From: Aureivirga marina
Lineage (GTDB): Bacteria; Bacteroidota; Bacteroidia; Flavobacteriales; Flavobacteriaceae
Direction: 5' to 3'
DNA: 64,000 nt
Assembly (NCBI RefSeq): GCF_015767265.1
Contig: NZ_JADPIB010000008.1
Location: 1 to 64,000, forward strand
The notes under the pieces are model-generated. The model did no database searches, was not told the origin of the DNA, and saw only the letters and a list, made by a program, of their open reading frames with translations. Shown here one piece after another: positions 49,129-57,748 of the stretch. The position numbers were made by a program, and so were the translations under genes. The stretch's first letter is position 1; every line of letters begins with the position of its first letter.

Positions 49129-49988
49129 AAATATTAGTTACCGGAGCAAATGGACAACTAGGTAATTGCTTAAGAGAGTTAGTGAACTCTTTTAAGCAAT
49201 TTACTTTTTCTTTCAAATCGTCAAAAGAATTAAACATCACAGATAATCAAAATTTATTCGATGATTTTTCAGAAAATAATTACGATTATTGTATTAATTG
49301 TGCTGCTTATACAGCTGTAGATTTAGCAGAAAATGAAGTTGAAAAAGCAAAGGATGTAAATACATTAGGAAGCAAAAATATTGCAGAAATTTGTAAGAAA
49401 TTTGATACAAAATTAATTCATATTTCAACTGATTTTGTATTTGATGGAAATCAAAATACACCATATTCAGAAGAGGATACAACAAATCCAATAAATGTTT
49501 ATGGAAAAACAAAATTACACGGAGAAAACGAAATCATCGCTTCTTGGGAAAAACATTTTATCCTTAGAACTTCTTGGTTATATTCTGAATATGGAAATAA
49601 TTTTATAAAATCAATGCTTCGTTTGGGAAAAGAAAGAGAACAACTTGGAATTATTTATGATCAAGTAGGAACTCCAACTTATGCTAAAGATTTGGCTAAA
49701 TTTATTCTTTTCTTAATAGAAAAAAATGCTACTAATTTCGGAATTTTTCATTTTAGCAATTTAGGAGTTGCTAGCTGGTATGACTTTGCAAAATCTATTT
49801 TTGAATATCAAAAAATAGATGTAAAAGTAAATGCAATCCGAACAGAAGCTTATCCAACTCCAGCTGATAGACCAAAATTTAGTGTGATGGATAAAAATAA
49901 AATTATCCAAACTTTCGAATATGAAATTCCATACTGGAGAGAAAGTTTAAAAGAATGTTTACTACAATTAGAAACTAAAAGCGAATAA
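49125..49988 (+). CDS. rfbD: dTDP-4-dehydrorhamnose reductase
   Basis: The last enzyme of the pathway reduces dTDP-4-keto-L-rhamnose to dTDP-L-rhamnose with NAD(P)H. The 287-residue protein has the GANGQLGNCLRE cofactor loop, NCAAYTAVDLAENE, HISTDFVFDG and the catalytic YGKTK. A C-terminal substrate part has TPTYAKDLAKFI and ADRPKFSVMDKNKI, as in RmlD. It closes the B-A-C-D cassette that starts at 46683. The product would feed a rhamnosyltransferase, for which the GT2 gene at 4197-4958 is a candidate. Confidence 0.95.
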   Translation: MKILVTGANGQLGNCLRELVNSFKQFTFSFKSSKELNITDNQNLFDDFSENNYDYCINCAAYTAVDLAENEVEKAKDVNTLGSKNIAEICKKFDTKLIHISTDFVFDGNQNTPYSEEDTTNPINVYGKTKLHGENEIIASWEKHFILRTSWLYSEYGNNFIKSMLRLGKEREQLGIIYDQVGTPTYAKDLAKFILFLIEKNATNFGIFHFSNLGVASWYDFAKSIFEYQKIDVKVNAIRTEAYPTPADRPKFSVMDKNKIIQTFEYEIPYWRESLKECLLQLETKSE

Positions 49989-50011
49989 ATTCTAATAAAT
50001 CATTTTATCGA

Positions 50012-51109
50012 ATGAACCCTAAAGAGAAAACTTTTAAAATGAAAAAAATACCAAATTTAGATGCTTTGCGTTTTTTTTTGGCTTCCATTGTGGTTTTGCA
50101 ACACCTTCCAGTTCTTTGCAAAAACCAAAATCTTCCCTATTTTAATGATTCACCAATTTTTAATAGAGGTGTAGATTCTGTATATATTTTCTTTGTATTA
50201 AGTGGTTTTTTAATCATTAAATCTATTTATGAAGAAAAATCAAAGGGAGATTTTTCTATTAAAAACTTTTATGTTCGAAGGGTTTTAAGAATTTTCCCTG
50301 TATATTATTTGGTAATGATTTTTGGACTATTCTTTTACAATTATCTCTTACCAGCTCTAGGAATTCCATTTGAAGTAAATTATTCTATTCCAACTGCTTT
50401 GGCAATGCTTATTTTCTTTATGCCAAATGTATTTAATGTCATGTTTGATCCTGGAGGAATTTTAAAAGTTCTTTGGTCTTTAGGTATTGAAGAGCAATTT
50501 TATCTCATCGTGGCTCCTTTGATGTATTTTCTTACAAAAAAGCATATCCTAAGAACATTGATTATTTTAGCTTCTATCTATTTTATCATATTTCATCTTC
50601 CTTTTACACAATTTCTAAGAGATTATGAATTTATGTATTTCTTCTTATTTTTTGGTGGAATTATAGCAATTTTAGAGGAAAAAAAGAAAATGGAATTATT
50701 CAAAAAAAGTAAAATTTTTGCCTATGTAATCATTCTCTTAACATTATTATACTTCTTTACAAACATCTTTTATTTTGAAAATGTTTTATTTAAAAACCTA
50801 TTTACGAGTAGTGTATTCTCTTTCTTTGTTTTTGTTCTAGGTTATGGTAATATAGGATTTGTTGTAAAAAACAAGGCTTTAAATTATTTAGGAAAAATTT
50901 CATATGGAATTTATATGTATCATGTTATTTTTCTGAATTTTGTAGTTTTCTTATTTTTGAAACTTAAAGAAAAAATCACTTTAGGTGACTTAACTACAAT
51001 TATTTTAATCAATATTTTAACTTTTGGATTCACAATTCTAGCATCACATATCTCTTTTAAATATTATGAATCATTCTTTTTAAAACTAAAGAATAAGTTT
51101 AGAAAATAA
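50012..51109 (+). CDS. Membrane acyltransferase family 3 protein (OafA-like)
   Basis: The 365-residue polytopic membrane protein has about ten helices and belongs to the acyltransferase-3 family. The first helix segment is LDALRFFLASIVVLQHLP with the conserved His. Then come FFVLSGFLIIKSIY and NFYVRRVLRIFPVYYLV, the R-x-x-R-I-x-P motif. It would O-acetylate the polysaccharide or lipid-linked repeat from a cytosolic acyl donor. An internal ATG at 50039 (MKKIPNLDALR) is an alternative start that matches the usual family N-terminus. It follows the rhamnose cassette by 23 bp and precedes the Wzy-like gene by 6 bp, so it belongs to the same operon. Confidence 0.88.
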   Translation: MNPKEKTFKMKKIPNLDALRFFLASIVVLQHLPVLCKNQNLPYFNDSPIFNRGVDSVYIFFVLSGFLIIKSIYEEKSKGDFSIKNFYVRRVLRIFPVYYLVMIFGLFFYNYLLPALGIPFEVNYSIPTALAMLIFFMPNVFNVMFDPGGILKVLWSLGIEEQFYLIVAPLMYFLTKKHILRTLIILASIYFIIFHLPFTQFLRDYEFMYFFLFFGGIIAILEEKKKMELFKKSKIFAYVIILLTLLYFFTNIFYFENVLFKNLFTSSVFSFFVFVLGYGNIGFVVKNKALNYLGKISYGIYMYHVIFLNFVVFLFLKLKEKITLGDLTTIILINILTFGFTILASHISFKYYESFFLKLKNKFRK

Positions 51110-51115
51110 TTAGAA

Positions 51116-52441
51116 ATGAAAAACGCATTAAGCAAATTAGGATTATTTTTTATCTTTTTTGATAACATGTATTTACCGATTAATTTAGGGTTTGACTTTA
51201 AATTAATCTATATCTTCATGATTATTTTTATTGCCTATGCAATGTCAATTGTTGGAACGATTAAAATTAGAAAAGAAGACATTCAAATTATTACATTATT
51301 ACTATTAATTCTTGGTATTAATCTAATAACTAATTTAGCAAACATTGCCTTTTTCATTAAACAATCTATAGGAATTTCTGTATCATTTATTTATTCTTTT
51401 TTATTAATTTCTGTTTATAAATTTGATTTTAAAAAGATAATTAAAGATTATATTTTAATAGTAATTCTTGCAACAATTATTGGTTTAAGTCAATTCTTTT
51501 TTTCAAACATAAATAAAAATCATTGGGGAGATTTATCCTTCTTAGGTTTTGATCAGGGAAATAGAGAGTTTTTAAAACCTCCATATAGAATACACGCTTG
51601 GTTTATGGAACCTTCTTTCTTTGTCTATGCAATCACTCCAATTTTATTTATTGCTATGGCAAGGCTATTTAATATTACAAAAATAATTTCAAAATTTTTG
51701 GCTATATTAATCATAATCGCTGTAATTTTATCTAAATCGGCAATTGGTTTTTTGGGAATTTTCGCCGTATTAGGATTAATTATTTTAGCAAAATATTCTT
51801 TTGTTAAAAATCCAGCTGTATTATTTGGAGCTTCTATTTTTATTCTTCTAATTTCTATTGTTATCTATCAAATCCCTAAAGTGAAAGAACGTATTGATGA
51901 TTCTTTAAGTTTGGTAATTTCTGATAGAGTTACATCAAAACAAATTGATAATTTAAATTTAAGTTCATACGCTTTATATAGCAATTACAAAGTTACAGTT
52001 GAAGCTTTTAAAGAAAATCCGATTTTAGGATCTGGACTTGGAAGTTATGAAAAACAATATGATAAATATATCAATAATGTGATGCCTCCAAATACTTTTA
52101 CGGAAAATAAAATTACCTTAAACAGAGGAGAAGCTAATAGTTTTTTCCAACGATTTTTATCCGAAACAGGATTGGTAGGAATAGCATTTTATCTTTGGTT
52201 TATTTTTCATTATAAAATAAAATATCCTAAAAACTTTTTAGAAAATAAAGATCTAGTTCTTCTTTGGTGTTTTAATAATGGATTATTCGTTTTATTTATC
52301 TTAAGATTACTTAGAAACGGACATTATCTACATCTAGGAATTGAATTTATGTGGATTATGTATTATCTAACTTATTTAAAATTCAAAAAAGAACAAAAAA
52401 TAGCAATCGAAAATAAAGAGAATCAAACTCTGTTAGAATAA
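51116..52441 (+). CDS. Wzy-like O-antigen polymerase/ligase family membrane protein
   Basis: The 441-residue polytopic membrane protein has around eleven helices. A large exported loop (about 270-350) contains NPILGSGLGSYEKQYDKYI and RGEANSFFQRFLSETGLVG, the O-antigen ligase superfamily pattern. It is the second such protein in the window (the first is at 4942-6192), so one may polymerise repeats and the other may ligate or act on a different polymer. It ends the operon that starts with the Wzz-like gene; the gene order Wzz, rfb, acyltransferase, Wzy is a normal polysaccharide locus. A perfect bidirectional terminator follows at 52443-52483. Confidence 0.83.
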   Translation: MKNALSKLGLFFIFFDNMYLPINLGFDFKLIYIFMIIFIAYAMSIVGTIKIRKEDIQIITLLLLILGINLITNLANIAFFIKQSIGISVSFIYSFLLISVYKFDFKKIIKDYILIVILATIIGLSQFFFSNINKNHWGDLSFLGFDQGNREFLKPPYRIHAWFMEPSFFVYAITPILFIAMARLFNITKIISKFLAILIIIAVILSKSAIGFLGIFAVLGLIILAKYSFVKNPAVLFGASIFILLISIVIYQIPKVKERIDDSLSLVISDRVTSKQIDNLNLSSYALYSNYKVTVEAFKENPILGSGLGSYEKQYDKYINNVMPPNTFTENKITLNRGEANSFFQRFLSETGLVGIAFYLWFIFHYKIKYPKNFLENKDLVLLWCFNNGLFVLFILRLLRNGHYLHLGIEFMWIMYYLTYLKFKKEQKIAIENKENQTLLE

Positions 52442-52442
52442 A

Positions 52443-52483
52443 ACTAAAAACGCCATCATTAATATTTGATGGCGTTTTTAGTT
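52443..52483. terminator. Bidirectional hairpin terminator
   Basis: ACTAAAAACGCCATCA and TGATGGCGTTTTTAGT are perfectly complementary over 16 bp around an 8-nt loop. It separates the polysaccharide operon from the convergent OlsF-like gene. Confidence 0.88.
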
Positions 52484-54283
52484 TTATTCTTGTTCTGATT
52501 TATTTTCCAATTCTTTTAAAAATTCTTCCATAATTGGTTTCATCGTACTTTCAGGAATATCTGCAATTTTCATAAAAATTAATCCGTCAATTGCATTGTT
52601 AAATTTCGGATCTACATTAAACGCAACCAATCTGGCATTTTGTTTTATATATTTTTTAATCAAAACAGGCATTCTAAGATTCCCAGGTTCGATTTCATCA
52701 ATAATCTTATCAAATTTGTTTAAATCCGCCTTTGTAACGTCGAAAATAAAATCTTTGTCTGTATCTTTTAACTTTACTTTATATTCTTTCTTAGGACGAA
52801 TATATTGCGCTAAATAAGGATCGTAATAATGAGATTTCATAAATTCAATCATCAATGATTTAGAAAAATCTGAAAATTGATTACTAATACTTACTCCACC
52901 AGTTAAATATTTTAATTCTGGATGTCTAACTGTAACATGAACAATTCCTTTCCAAAGTAAAAATAATGGCATTGGTTTTAATTGATATTCTCCAACTACA
53001 AATGCTCTTCCAAGTTCAATACTTTCTTCAAAAAGCTTGTGTAATTCAGGATCAAATCGGAAAAGTGAATTGATATAAAATCCTTCTATTCCATATTTTT
53101 TATAAATATCCGAACCTAATCCCATTCGATAAGCACCAACAATTTTGTTATTGATACTATCCCACAAAAATAAATGTCGATAATAATGATCGTATTTATC
53201 TAAATCAATTTCTTCATTTGTTCCTTCTCCAACTTCCCTAAAAGTAATTTCTCTTAATCTTCCAATTTCATGAAGAATATTCGGAATATCTTTAGCTTCT
53301 GCAAAAAAGATTTCAAACTCTTTACTTTTCATCGTTCGAGCACCCTTTTTACGAAGTTTATCTACTTCCTTTATTAAAGCATTATCTCCTTTTCCTTTAA
53401 CAATTTCCTTTGGTGTTTTTTGTAATTTTAAACTATTAGGAATTATTAATTTTGAAGAATCTTCTACATAAGGATTCGAAAGCATGTAAGTTTTTCTACG
53501 AAGAAAATCACTTAAATCATTTAAATCTTTATATTCATCTAAGTTTTTCACTGGAATCGGATTTCCAATTCGAACTTTAATCGTTTTATCTTTTTGTTTT
53601 AAAAGCTCTGAAGGTAATTTTGCCGTTCTTAAAGTTCCATTAATTTTAGATAAAAGATAGAACAAACGACTATTTTTTGCATGAAAATAAATCGGAATTA
53701 CAGGAACTTTTGCTTTTTGAATTAAACGTACAGCTCCGGCTTCCCAAGGTTTGTCAACCAATAAATTTTCATCTTTTTGTGTAGAAACTTCTCCTGCTGG
53801 AAAAATTCCCATTGGTTTTCCTTCTTTGATATGCATTAATGCATTTTTAATTCCAGCTACACTTGACTTTGCATCTTTATGATTTTCAAATGGATTTACT
53901 GGCATTACATAAGATTTCATCGGTTCAATTCTATGCAATAAAAAATTTGCTATCACCTTGAAATCGGGTCTAATTTCTGAAAGTATTTTTAATAGAATAA
54001 TTCCATCAATCCCACCTAAAGGATGATTTGAAACCGTGATAAAAGGACCATCTTTTGGGATTCTCCTTAAATCTTCTTCTGGAATTTCAAAATCAATCTC
54101 TAAATCTTCTAATATTGCGGTAAAAAACTCTAAGTCATTTAGATGTTTATTTTTATTATAAATCTTATTAATAGTAGAAATTCGAAGAACTTCCATTAAT
54201 GACCACCCTATAAAATTTCCAAAAATTCCAAATTTGTCTAGGTTAATGGCTTTTGCCATTTCTTTAGGTGTTATTAAACTCAT
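52484..54283 (-). CDS. olsF: OlsF-like bifunctional aminolipid acyltransferase
   Basis: The 599-residue protein fuses two acyltransferases. The N-terminal half (about 60-260) is a PlsC/OlsA-like O-acyltransferase with VSNHPLGGIDG (H87, D93), GIFPAGEVS and VPVIPIYFH. The C-terminal half (about 325-520) is an OlsB-like GNAT-type N-acyltransferase with a RLREITFREVGEGT start, VGAYRMGLGSDI, ELGRAFVVGEYQ and SISNQFSDFSKSL. In other bacteria the two steps (N-acylation, then O-acylation) make ornithine or glycine lipids from separate proteins; OlsF-type fusions do both and are known in Flavobacterium. The amino acid head group is not readable here. Ends at the terminator at 52443-52483. Confidence 0.87.
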   Translation of the reverse strand: MSLITPKEMAKAINLDKFGIFGNFIGWSLMEVLRISTINKIYNKNKHLNDLEFFTAILEDLEIDFEIPEEDLRRIPKDGPFITVSNHPLGGIDGIILLKILSEIRPDFKVIANFLLHRIEPMKSYVMPVNPFENHKDAKSSVAGIKNALMHIKEGKPMGIFPAGEVSTQKDENLLVDKPWEAGAVRLIQKAKVPVIPIYFHAKNSRLFYLLSKINGTLRTAKLPSELLKQKDKTIKVRIGNPIPVKNLDEYKDLNDLSDFLRRKTYMLSNPYVEDSSKLIIPNSLKLQKTPKEIVKGKGDNALIKEVDKLRKKGARTMKSKEFEIFFAEAKDIPNILHEIGRLREITFREVGEGTNEEIDLDKYDHYYRHLFLWDSINNKIVGAYRMGLGSDIYKKYGIEGFYINSLFRFDPELHKLFEESIELGRAFVVGEYQLKPMPLFLLWKGIVHVTVRHPELKYLTGGVSISNQFSDFSKSLMIEFMKSHYYDPYLAQYIRPKKEYKVKLKDTDKDFIFDVTKADLNKFDKIIDEIEPGNLRMPVLIKKYIKQNARLVAFNVDPKFNNAIDGLIFMKIADIPESTMKPIMEEFLKELENKSEQE

Positions 54284-54327
54284 TTATACTTTTTAAATAT
54301 TCTATTTTTTACAATCCAATATACAAA

Positions 54328-55572
54328 CTATTTGGTTATAATCTGTAATGTCTTCTTACTCATTTGCTTTAATAAAACTGTATTTTCTTTTTCAATTGCT
54401 TCAATAGAATCTTGGGTGAAATGTCTTATCGTATATAAATTTACATTTTCATTATATGTAACATTATATTTTAGTTGCAAATCTTTCAACAATTCTTGAA
54501 AATTTTCAAAAGCGTCCTCAATACATACTGTAAAACTTAAAGCGGAATTCTGAATCAAATTTACTTTAATTTTATGTGAGTGTAATAAGTGAAAAACTTC
54601 CCCAATAGATTCTTCTACCATAAATGAAAAATCTGTCTTTGAAATCGAAACTAAATACTGTTTTTTCTTTAAGATGAAACAAGGTATTTTCGGCACAATA
54701 TCTGTGCCTTTTCGAACAATTGTTCCTTTTTTTTCTAAATCAATGAATGAGCGAACATGTAGTGGAATTAATTTATTTTCCAATGGCTTTAATGTTTTCG
54801 GATGTATTACCGAAGCACCATAAAAAGCCATCTCAATCGCTTCTTTATAAGAGATTGATTCTAACAAATTCGTCTTCTCAAAATATTGTGGATTTGCATT
54901 TAAAACTCCTTCGACATCTTTCCAAATTGTCACGCTTTCTGCTTCCAAACAATATGCAAAAATGGCAGCCGTATAATCCGAGCCCTCTCTTCCTAGTGAT
55001 GTTGTAATATTATTTTTAGTTCCTGCAATAAAACCTTGAGCGATGTTTAGTTTTGTTGTGTCAACTTGTTGAATATTGTTTTTTGTTTGTTCAAAATCAA
55101 CTTTTGCATCTCTGTAAAAAGCATCTGTTTTAATCAGATTTCTTACATCAATCCAATTGTTATCAATTCCAATTTCATTTAGGTAATAACTAACAATCTT
55201 CGTTGAAAGTAATTCTCCAAAACAAATAATTTGATCATAAATAAAATCATAATCCTTATTTGTATTTGTTCCCATAAAAGTACTCAAAGTACCAAACAAA
55301 CAATCGACTTCAAAGATAATATCTTTTTTATCCGAAAATAAGTCTTCAATAATTTCCGAATGATATTGATATACAAAATCTATCGCCTCTCTTAAAGAAG
55401 GTTTTTGATGATAATAACTATCAATAATATTTTCGAAAGCATTTGTCATTTTTCCCATGGCAGAAATTACTAATAGTGTATTTTCATACCCTTCATGTTG
55501 TAAAATTTTTCCAACATTACGAACAGATTCAGCGTTTTTTACTGAAGCGCCTCCAAATTTAAAAACCTTCAT
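54328..55572 (-). CDS. Aspartate kinase
   Basis: This cytosolic enzyme phosphorylates aspartate at the start of lysine, threonine and methionine synthesis. The 414-residue protein has the KFGGASV N-terminal motif (5-11), GREGSDYTAAIFA and the VTIWKDVEGVLNANP segment with catalytic and ATP-binding residues. YKEAIEMAFYGASVIHPKTL follows. The C-terminal part (about 300-414) is an ACT regulatory region (FSFMVEES, FTVCIED) expected to bind an amino acid effector. It is a monofunctional kinase, not fused to homoserine dehydrogenase. It lies 34 bp downstream of the GNAT gene on the same strand, probably co-transcribed. Confidence 0.92.
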   Translation of the reverse strand: MKVFKFGGASVKNAESVRNVGKILQHEGYENTLLVISAMGKMTNAFENIIDSYYHQKPSLREAIDFVYQYHSEIIEDLFSDKKDIIFEVDCLFGTLSTFMGTNTNKDYDFIYDQIICFGELLSTKIVSYYLNEIGIDNNWIDVRNLIKTDAFYRDAKVDFEQTKNNIQQVDTTKLNIAQGFIAGTKNNITTSLGREGSDYTAAIFAYCLEAESVTIWKDVEGVLNANPQYFEKTNLLESISYKEAIEMAFYGASVIHPKTLKPLENKLIPLHVRSFIDLEKKGTIVRKGTDIVPKIPCFILKKKQYLVSISKTDFSFMVEESIGEVFHLLHSHKIKVNLIQNSALSFTVCIEDAFENFQELLKDLQLKYNVTYNENVNLYTIRHFTQDSIEAIEKENTVLLKQMSKKTLQIITK

Positions 55573-55606
55573 GTTTTAGAAACTTTATCTAATTATATAA
55601 ATTCTA

Positions 55607-56074
55607 TTAATAATTCTCCAATGCTTTTGCATCCATTTGAACCGTTTTCCAATCATCAAAAACAGTTGCACCACTTTTTTCGTAAAAATCAATTGCATTT
55701 TGATTCCAATCTAAAACAACCCATTCTACACGTTTTACTCCTTCACTTTTTGCATATTGAAGAACTTTGTTGTAAAGTAATTTTCCAACACCCAATTTTC
55801 TTTTCTCTTCACGAACTATCAAATCTTCCAAATGAATTGTCTTACCTTTCCAAGTAGAATATCGAGGATAAAAAAGTGCCATTCCAATTATTTCTTTCCC
55901 TTCTAAAGCAACAAAGGTTTTAAATAATGGTGTTTCAGAGAAACCATCTCTTACTAAATCTTCTGTATTAATTATAACCGCTTCTGGTTCTTTTTCGAAA
56001 ACTGCCAATTCTCTAATTAGCTCTAATACAGCAGGCATGTCTTCTTTTTGTCCTTCTCGAATGATAATTTGCAT
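55607..56074 (-). CDS. GNAT family N-acetyltransferase (diamine acetyltransferase-like)
   Basis: The 155-residue acetyl-CoA-dependent enzyme has the GNAT fold. Motif A is seen as VREEKRKLGVGKLLYNKVL, the acetyl-CoA loop. The preceding strand is TIHLEDLIV and the terminal motif B is WNQNAIDFYEKSGATVFDDW. The ELAVFEKEPEAVI and FYPRYSTWKGKT segments resemble the spermidine/spermine N-acetyltransferase group. The acceptor amine is not certain. It is the first gene of a minus-strand unit with the aspartate kinase and has a TAAATTTG promoter box 18 bp upstream. It is divergent from fbp. Confidence 0.87.
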   Translation of the reverse strand: MQIIIREGQKEDMPAVLELIRELAVFEKEPEAVIINTEDLVRDGFSETPLFKTFVALEGKEIIGMALFYPRYSTWKGKTIHLEDLIVREEKRKLGVGKLLYNKVLQYAKSEGVKRVEWVVLDWNQNAIDFYEKSGATVFDDWKTVQMDAKALENY

Positions 56075-56092
56075 CTAAAATTATTTTTTTCG

Positions 56093-56100
56093 CAAATTTA
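56093..56100 (-). promoter_or_regulatory. Promoter -7 box (TAAATTTG) of the GNAT-aspartate kinase operon
   Basis: The minus strand matches TAnnTTTG 18 bp before the ATG at 56074, leader about 12 nt. Confidence 0.5.
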
Positions 56101-56140
56101 AGCGATATTTGTACACAACACACAATATGAACCGTATATA

Positions 56141-57169
56141 ATGAAGAAAAAGCATATTACCCTAGGAGAGTTTATCATTGAGAATCAAAAACACTTTAAA
56201 TATACAACGGGTGAACTTTCGAGATTGATCAACTCTATTAGACTAGCTGCAAAAGTAGTAAATCATGAAGTAAATAAAGCTGGATTGGTAGATATTTTAG
56301 GAGCAGCAGGAGAAGTAAACGTACAAGGAGAAGCGCAACAAAAATTAGATGTTTATGCAAATGAAGTTTTCATGCAGACATTAAAAAACCGTGAAATTGT
56401 ATGTGGTATTGCTAGTGAAGAAGAAGATGATTTTGTAGTAATTCAAGGAAAAGAAAATACAAATGAAAACAAATATATTGTATTAATTGACCCTTTGGAT
56501 GGTTCTTCAAATATTGATGTAAATGTTTCTGTAGGAACTATTTTTTCTGTGTATAGAAGAGTTACACCAATTGGAACTCCTGTAACAAAAGAAGATTTCT
56601 TACAAAAAGGAAATGAACAAGTAGCCGCAGGTTATGTAGTTTATGGAACATCTACAATGTTAGTTTACACGACAGGTCATGGAGTTAATGGATTTACATT
56701 AAATCCTGCAATCGGAACTTTCTATCTTTCTCATCCAAACATGCAATTCCCAGAAACAGGAACGATTTATTCTATCAATGAAGGATATTATAAACATTTT
56801 GGACAAGGAGTGAAGGAATATTTAAAATATTGCCACTTAGATAATCCAGCGGAAAGAACACCATATTCTGCTAGATATATCGGATCTTTAGTTTCAGATT
56901 TTCATAGAAATATGATTAAAGGTGGAATTTATATTTATCCAACAAGTACAAAAGCTCCAAAAGGAAAACTTCGTTTACTTTACGAATGTAATCCAATTGC
57001 ATTCTTAGCAGAACAAGCAGGAGGAAAGGCAACAGATGGTTACCGAAGAATTATGGATATCCAACCAACAGAACTACACCAAAGAGTTCCTATTTTTTGT
57101 GGGAGTAAAAAAATGGTGGAAAAAGCGGAAGAATTTATGGCACAATATCCAGAAGAAGCAAATTATTAA
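56141..57169 (+). CDS. fbp: Class I fructose-1,6-bisphosphatase
   Basis: This cytosolic gluconeogenic enzyme hydrolyses fructose 1,6-bisphosphate to fructose 6-phosphate. The 342-residue protein has the metal-binding segments [10 protein letters not shown] and [15 protein letters not shown] (D-P-L-D-G-S), [14 protein letters not shown] and [21 protein letters not shown]. The final [18 protein letters not shown] is typical of the family. Length is standard. It is divergent from the GNAT gene with 66 bp between them and ends at the hairpin at 57190-57227. Confidence 0.96.
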   Translation: MKKKHITLGEFIIENQKHFKYTTGELSRLINSIRLAAKVVNHEVNKAGLVDILGAAGEVNVQGEAQQKLDVYANEVFMQTLKNREIVCGIASEEEDDFVVIQGKENTNENKYIVLIDPLDGSSNIDVNVSVGTIFSVYRRVTPIGTPVTKEDFLQKGNEQVAAGYVVYGTSTMLVYTTGHGVNGFTLNPAIGTFYLSHPNMQFPETGTIYSINEGYYKHFGQGVKEYLKYCHLDNPAERTPYSARYIGSLVSDFHRNMIKGGIYIYPTSTKAPKGKLRLLYECNPIAFLAEQAGGKATDGYRRIMDIQPTELHQRVPIFCGSKKMVEKAEEFMAQYPEEANY

Positions 57170-57189
57170 AATTTTATATAATAGATGTT

Positions 57190-57227
57190 TTAAAAAGGGA
57201 TGTTCAATTTTGAGCATTCCTTTTTTG
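57190..57227 (+). terminator. Hairpin terminator of fbp
   Basis: AAAAAGGGATGTTCAA faces TTGAGCATTCCTTTTTT with two mismatched positions, then a T-rich tract. It lies about 20 bp past the fbp stop. Confidence 0.65.
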
Positions 57228-57232
57228 TTTTC

Positions 57233-57270
57233 TTGAATTTAAAAAAACATTTACAACCGTTTAAATTCAA
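57233..57270. promoter_or_regulatory. Inverted repeat upstream of ssb
   Basis: TTGAATTTAAA (57233-57243) pairs with TTTAAATTCAA (57260-57270) across 16 nt. It sits about 85 bp before the ssb ATG and could be an operator. It is not followed by a T tract. Confidence 0.35.
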
Positions 57271-57355
57271 ATGTAATCGGTTTTAAATACTTAATAACCG
57301 AATAATCTTTCCTTTACAACTTTACTTTGCATCAAAACCAATAAAATTTTGAGTT

Positions 57356-57691
57356 ATGAATAGTTTAAGAAATAAAGTACAATTAATAGGACATTTAGGA
57401 ATGCAACCAGAAATTAAAGTGTTAGATTCTGGAAAAAAACTAGCAAAATTCTCCATTGCTACAAAAGAGGTTTATAAAAATCAAAAAGGAGAAAAAGTAG
57501 AAGACACACAATGGCATAATATCATTATGTGGGAAAAAAATGCAGAATTAGCAGAAAAATATTTGACTAAAGGAAAAGAAATTGCTTTGGAAGGGAAATT
57601 GACTAGCAGAAGCTACGAAGACAAAAACGGAGACAAAAAATATATCACAGAAATTGTTGCATCTGAATTTGTAATGCTAGGAAAAAAGTAA
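57356..57691 (+). CDS. ssb: Short single-stranded DNA-binding protein
   Basis: The 111-residue protein is a single OB fold of the SSB family. MNSLRNKVQLIGHLGMQPEIK, then FSIATKEVYKNQKGEKVEDTQWHN (split here for length) and a KGKEIALEGKL segment are the normal SSB motifs. It ends EIVASEFVMLGKK, without the flexible Gly/Pro-rich tail and acidic C-terminal tip (DDDIPF type) used to recruit repair proteins. It is therefore likely to be an accessory SSB paralogue and not the main replication SSB. It is monocistronic, with an inverted repeat upstream and a perfect terminator after it. Confidence 0.9.
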   Translation: MNSLRNKVQLIGHLGMQPEIKVLDSGKKLAKFSIATKEVYKNQKGEKVEDTQWHNIIMWEKNAELAEKYLTKGKEIALEGKLTSRSYEDKNGDKKYITEIVASEFVMLGKK

Positions 57692-57695
57692 AAGA

Positions 57696-57730
57696 AAAAA
57701 GCACATTACTTCCCCAGTAATGTGCTTTTC
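57696..57730. terminator. Bidirectional hairpin terminator
   Basis: GCACATTACT (57701-57710) pairs perfectly with AGTAATGTGC (57716-57725) between A and T tracts. It separates ssb and the convergent membrane protein gene. Confidence 0.85.
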
Positions 57731-57748
57731 ATATTTAAATATATTTTT

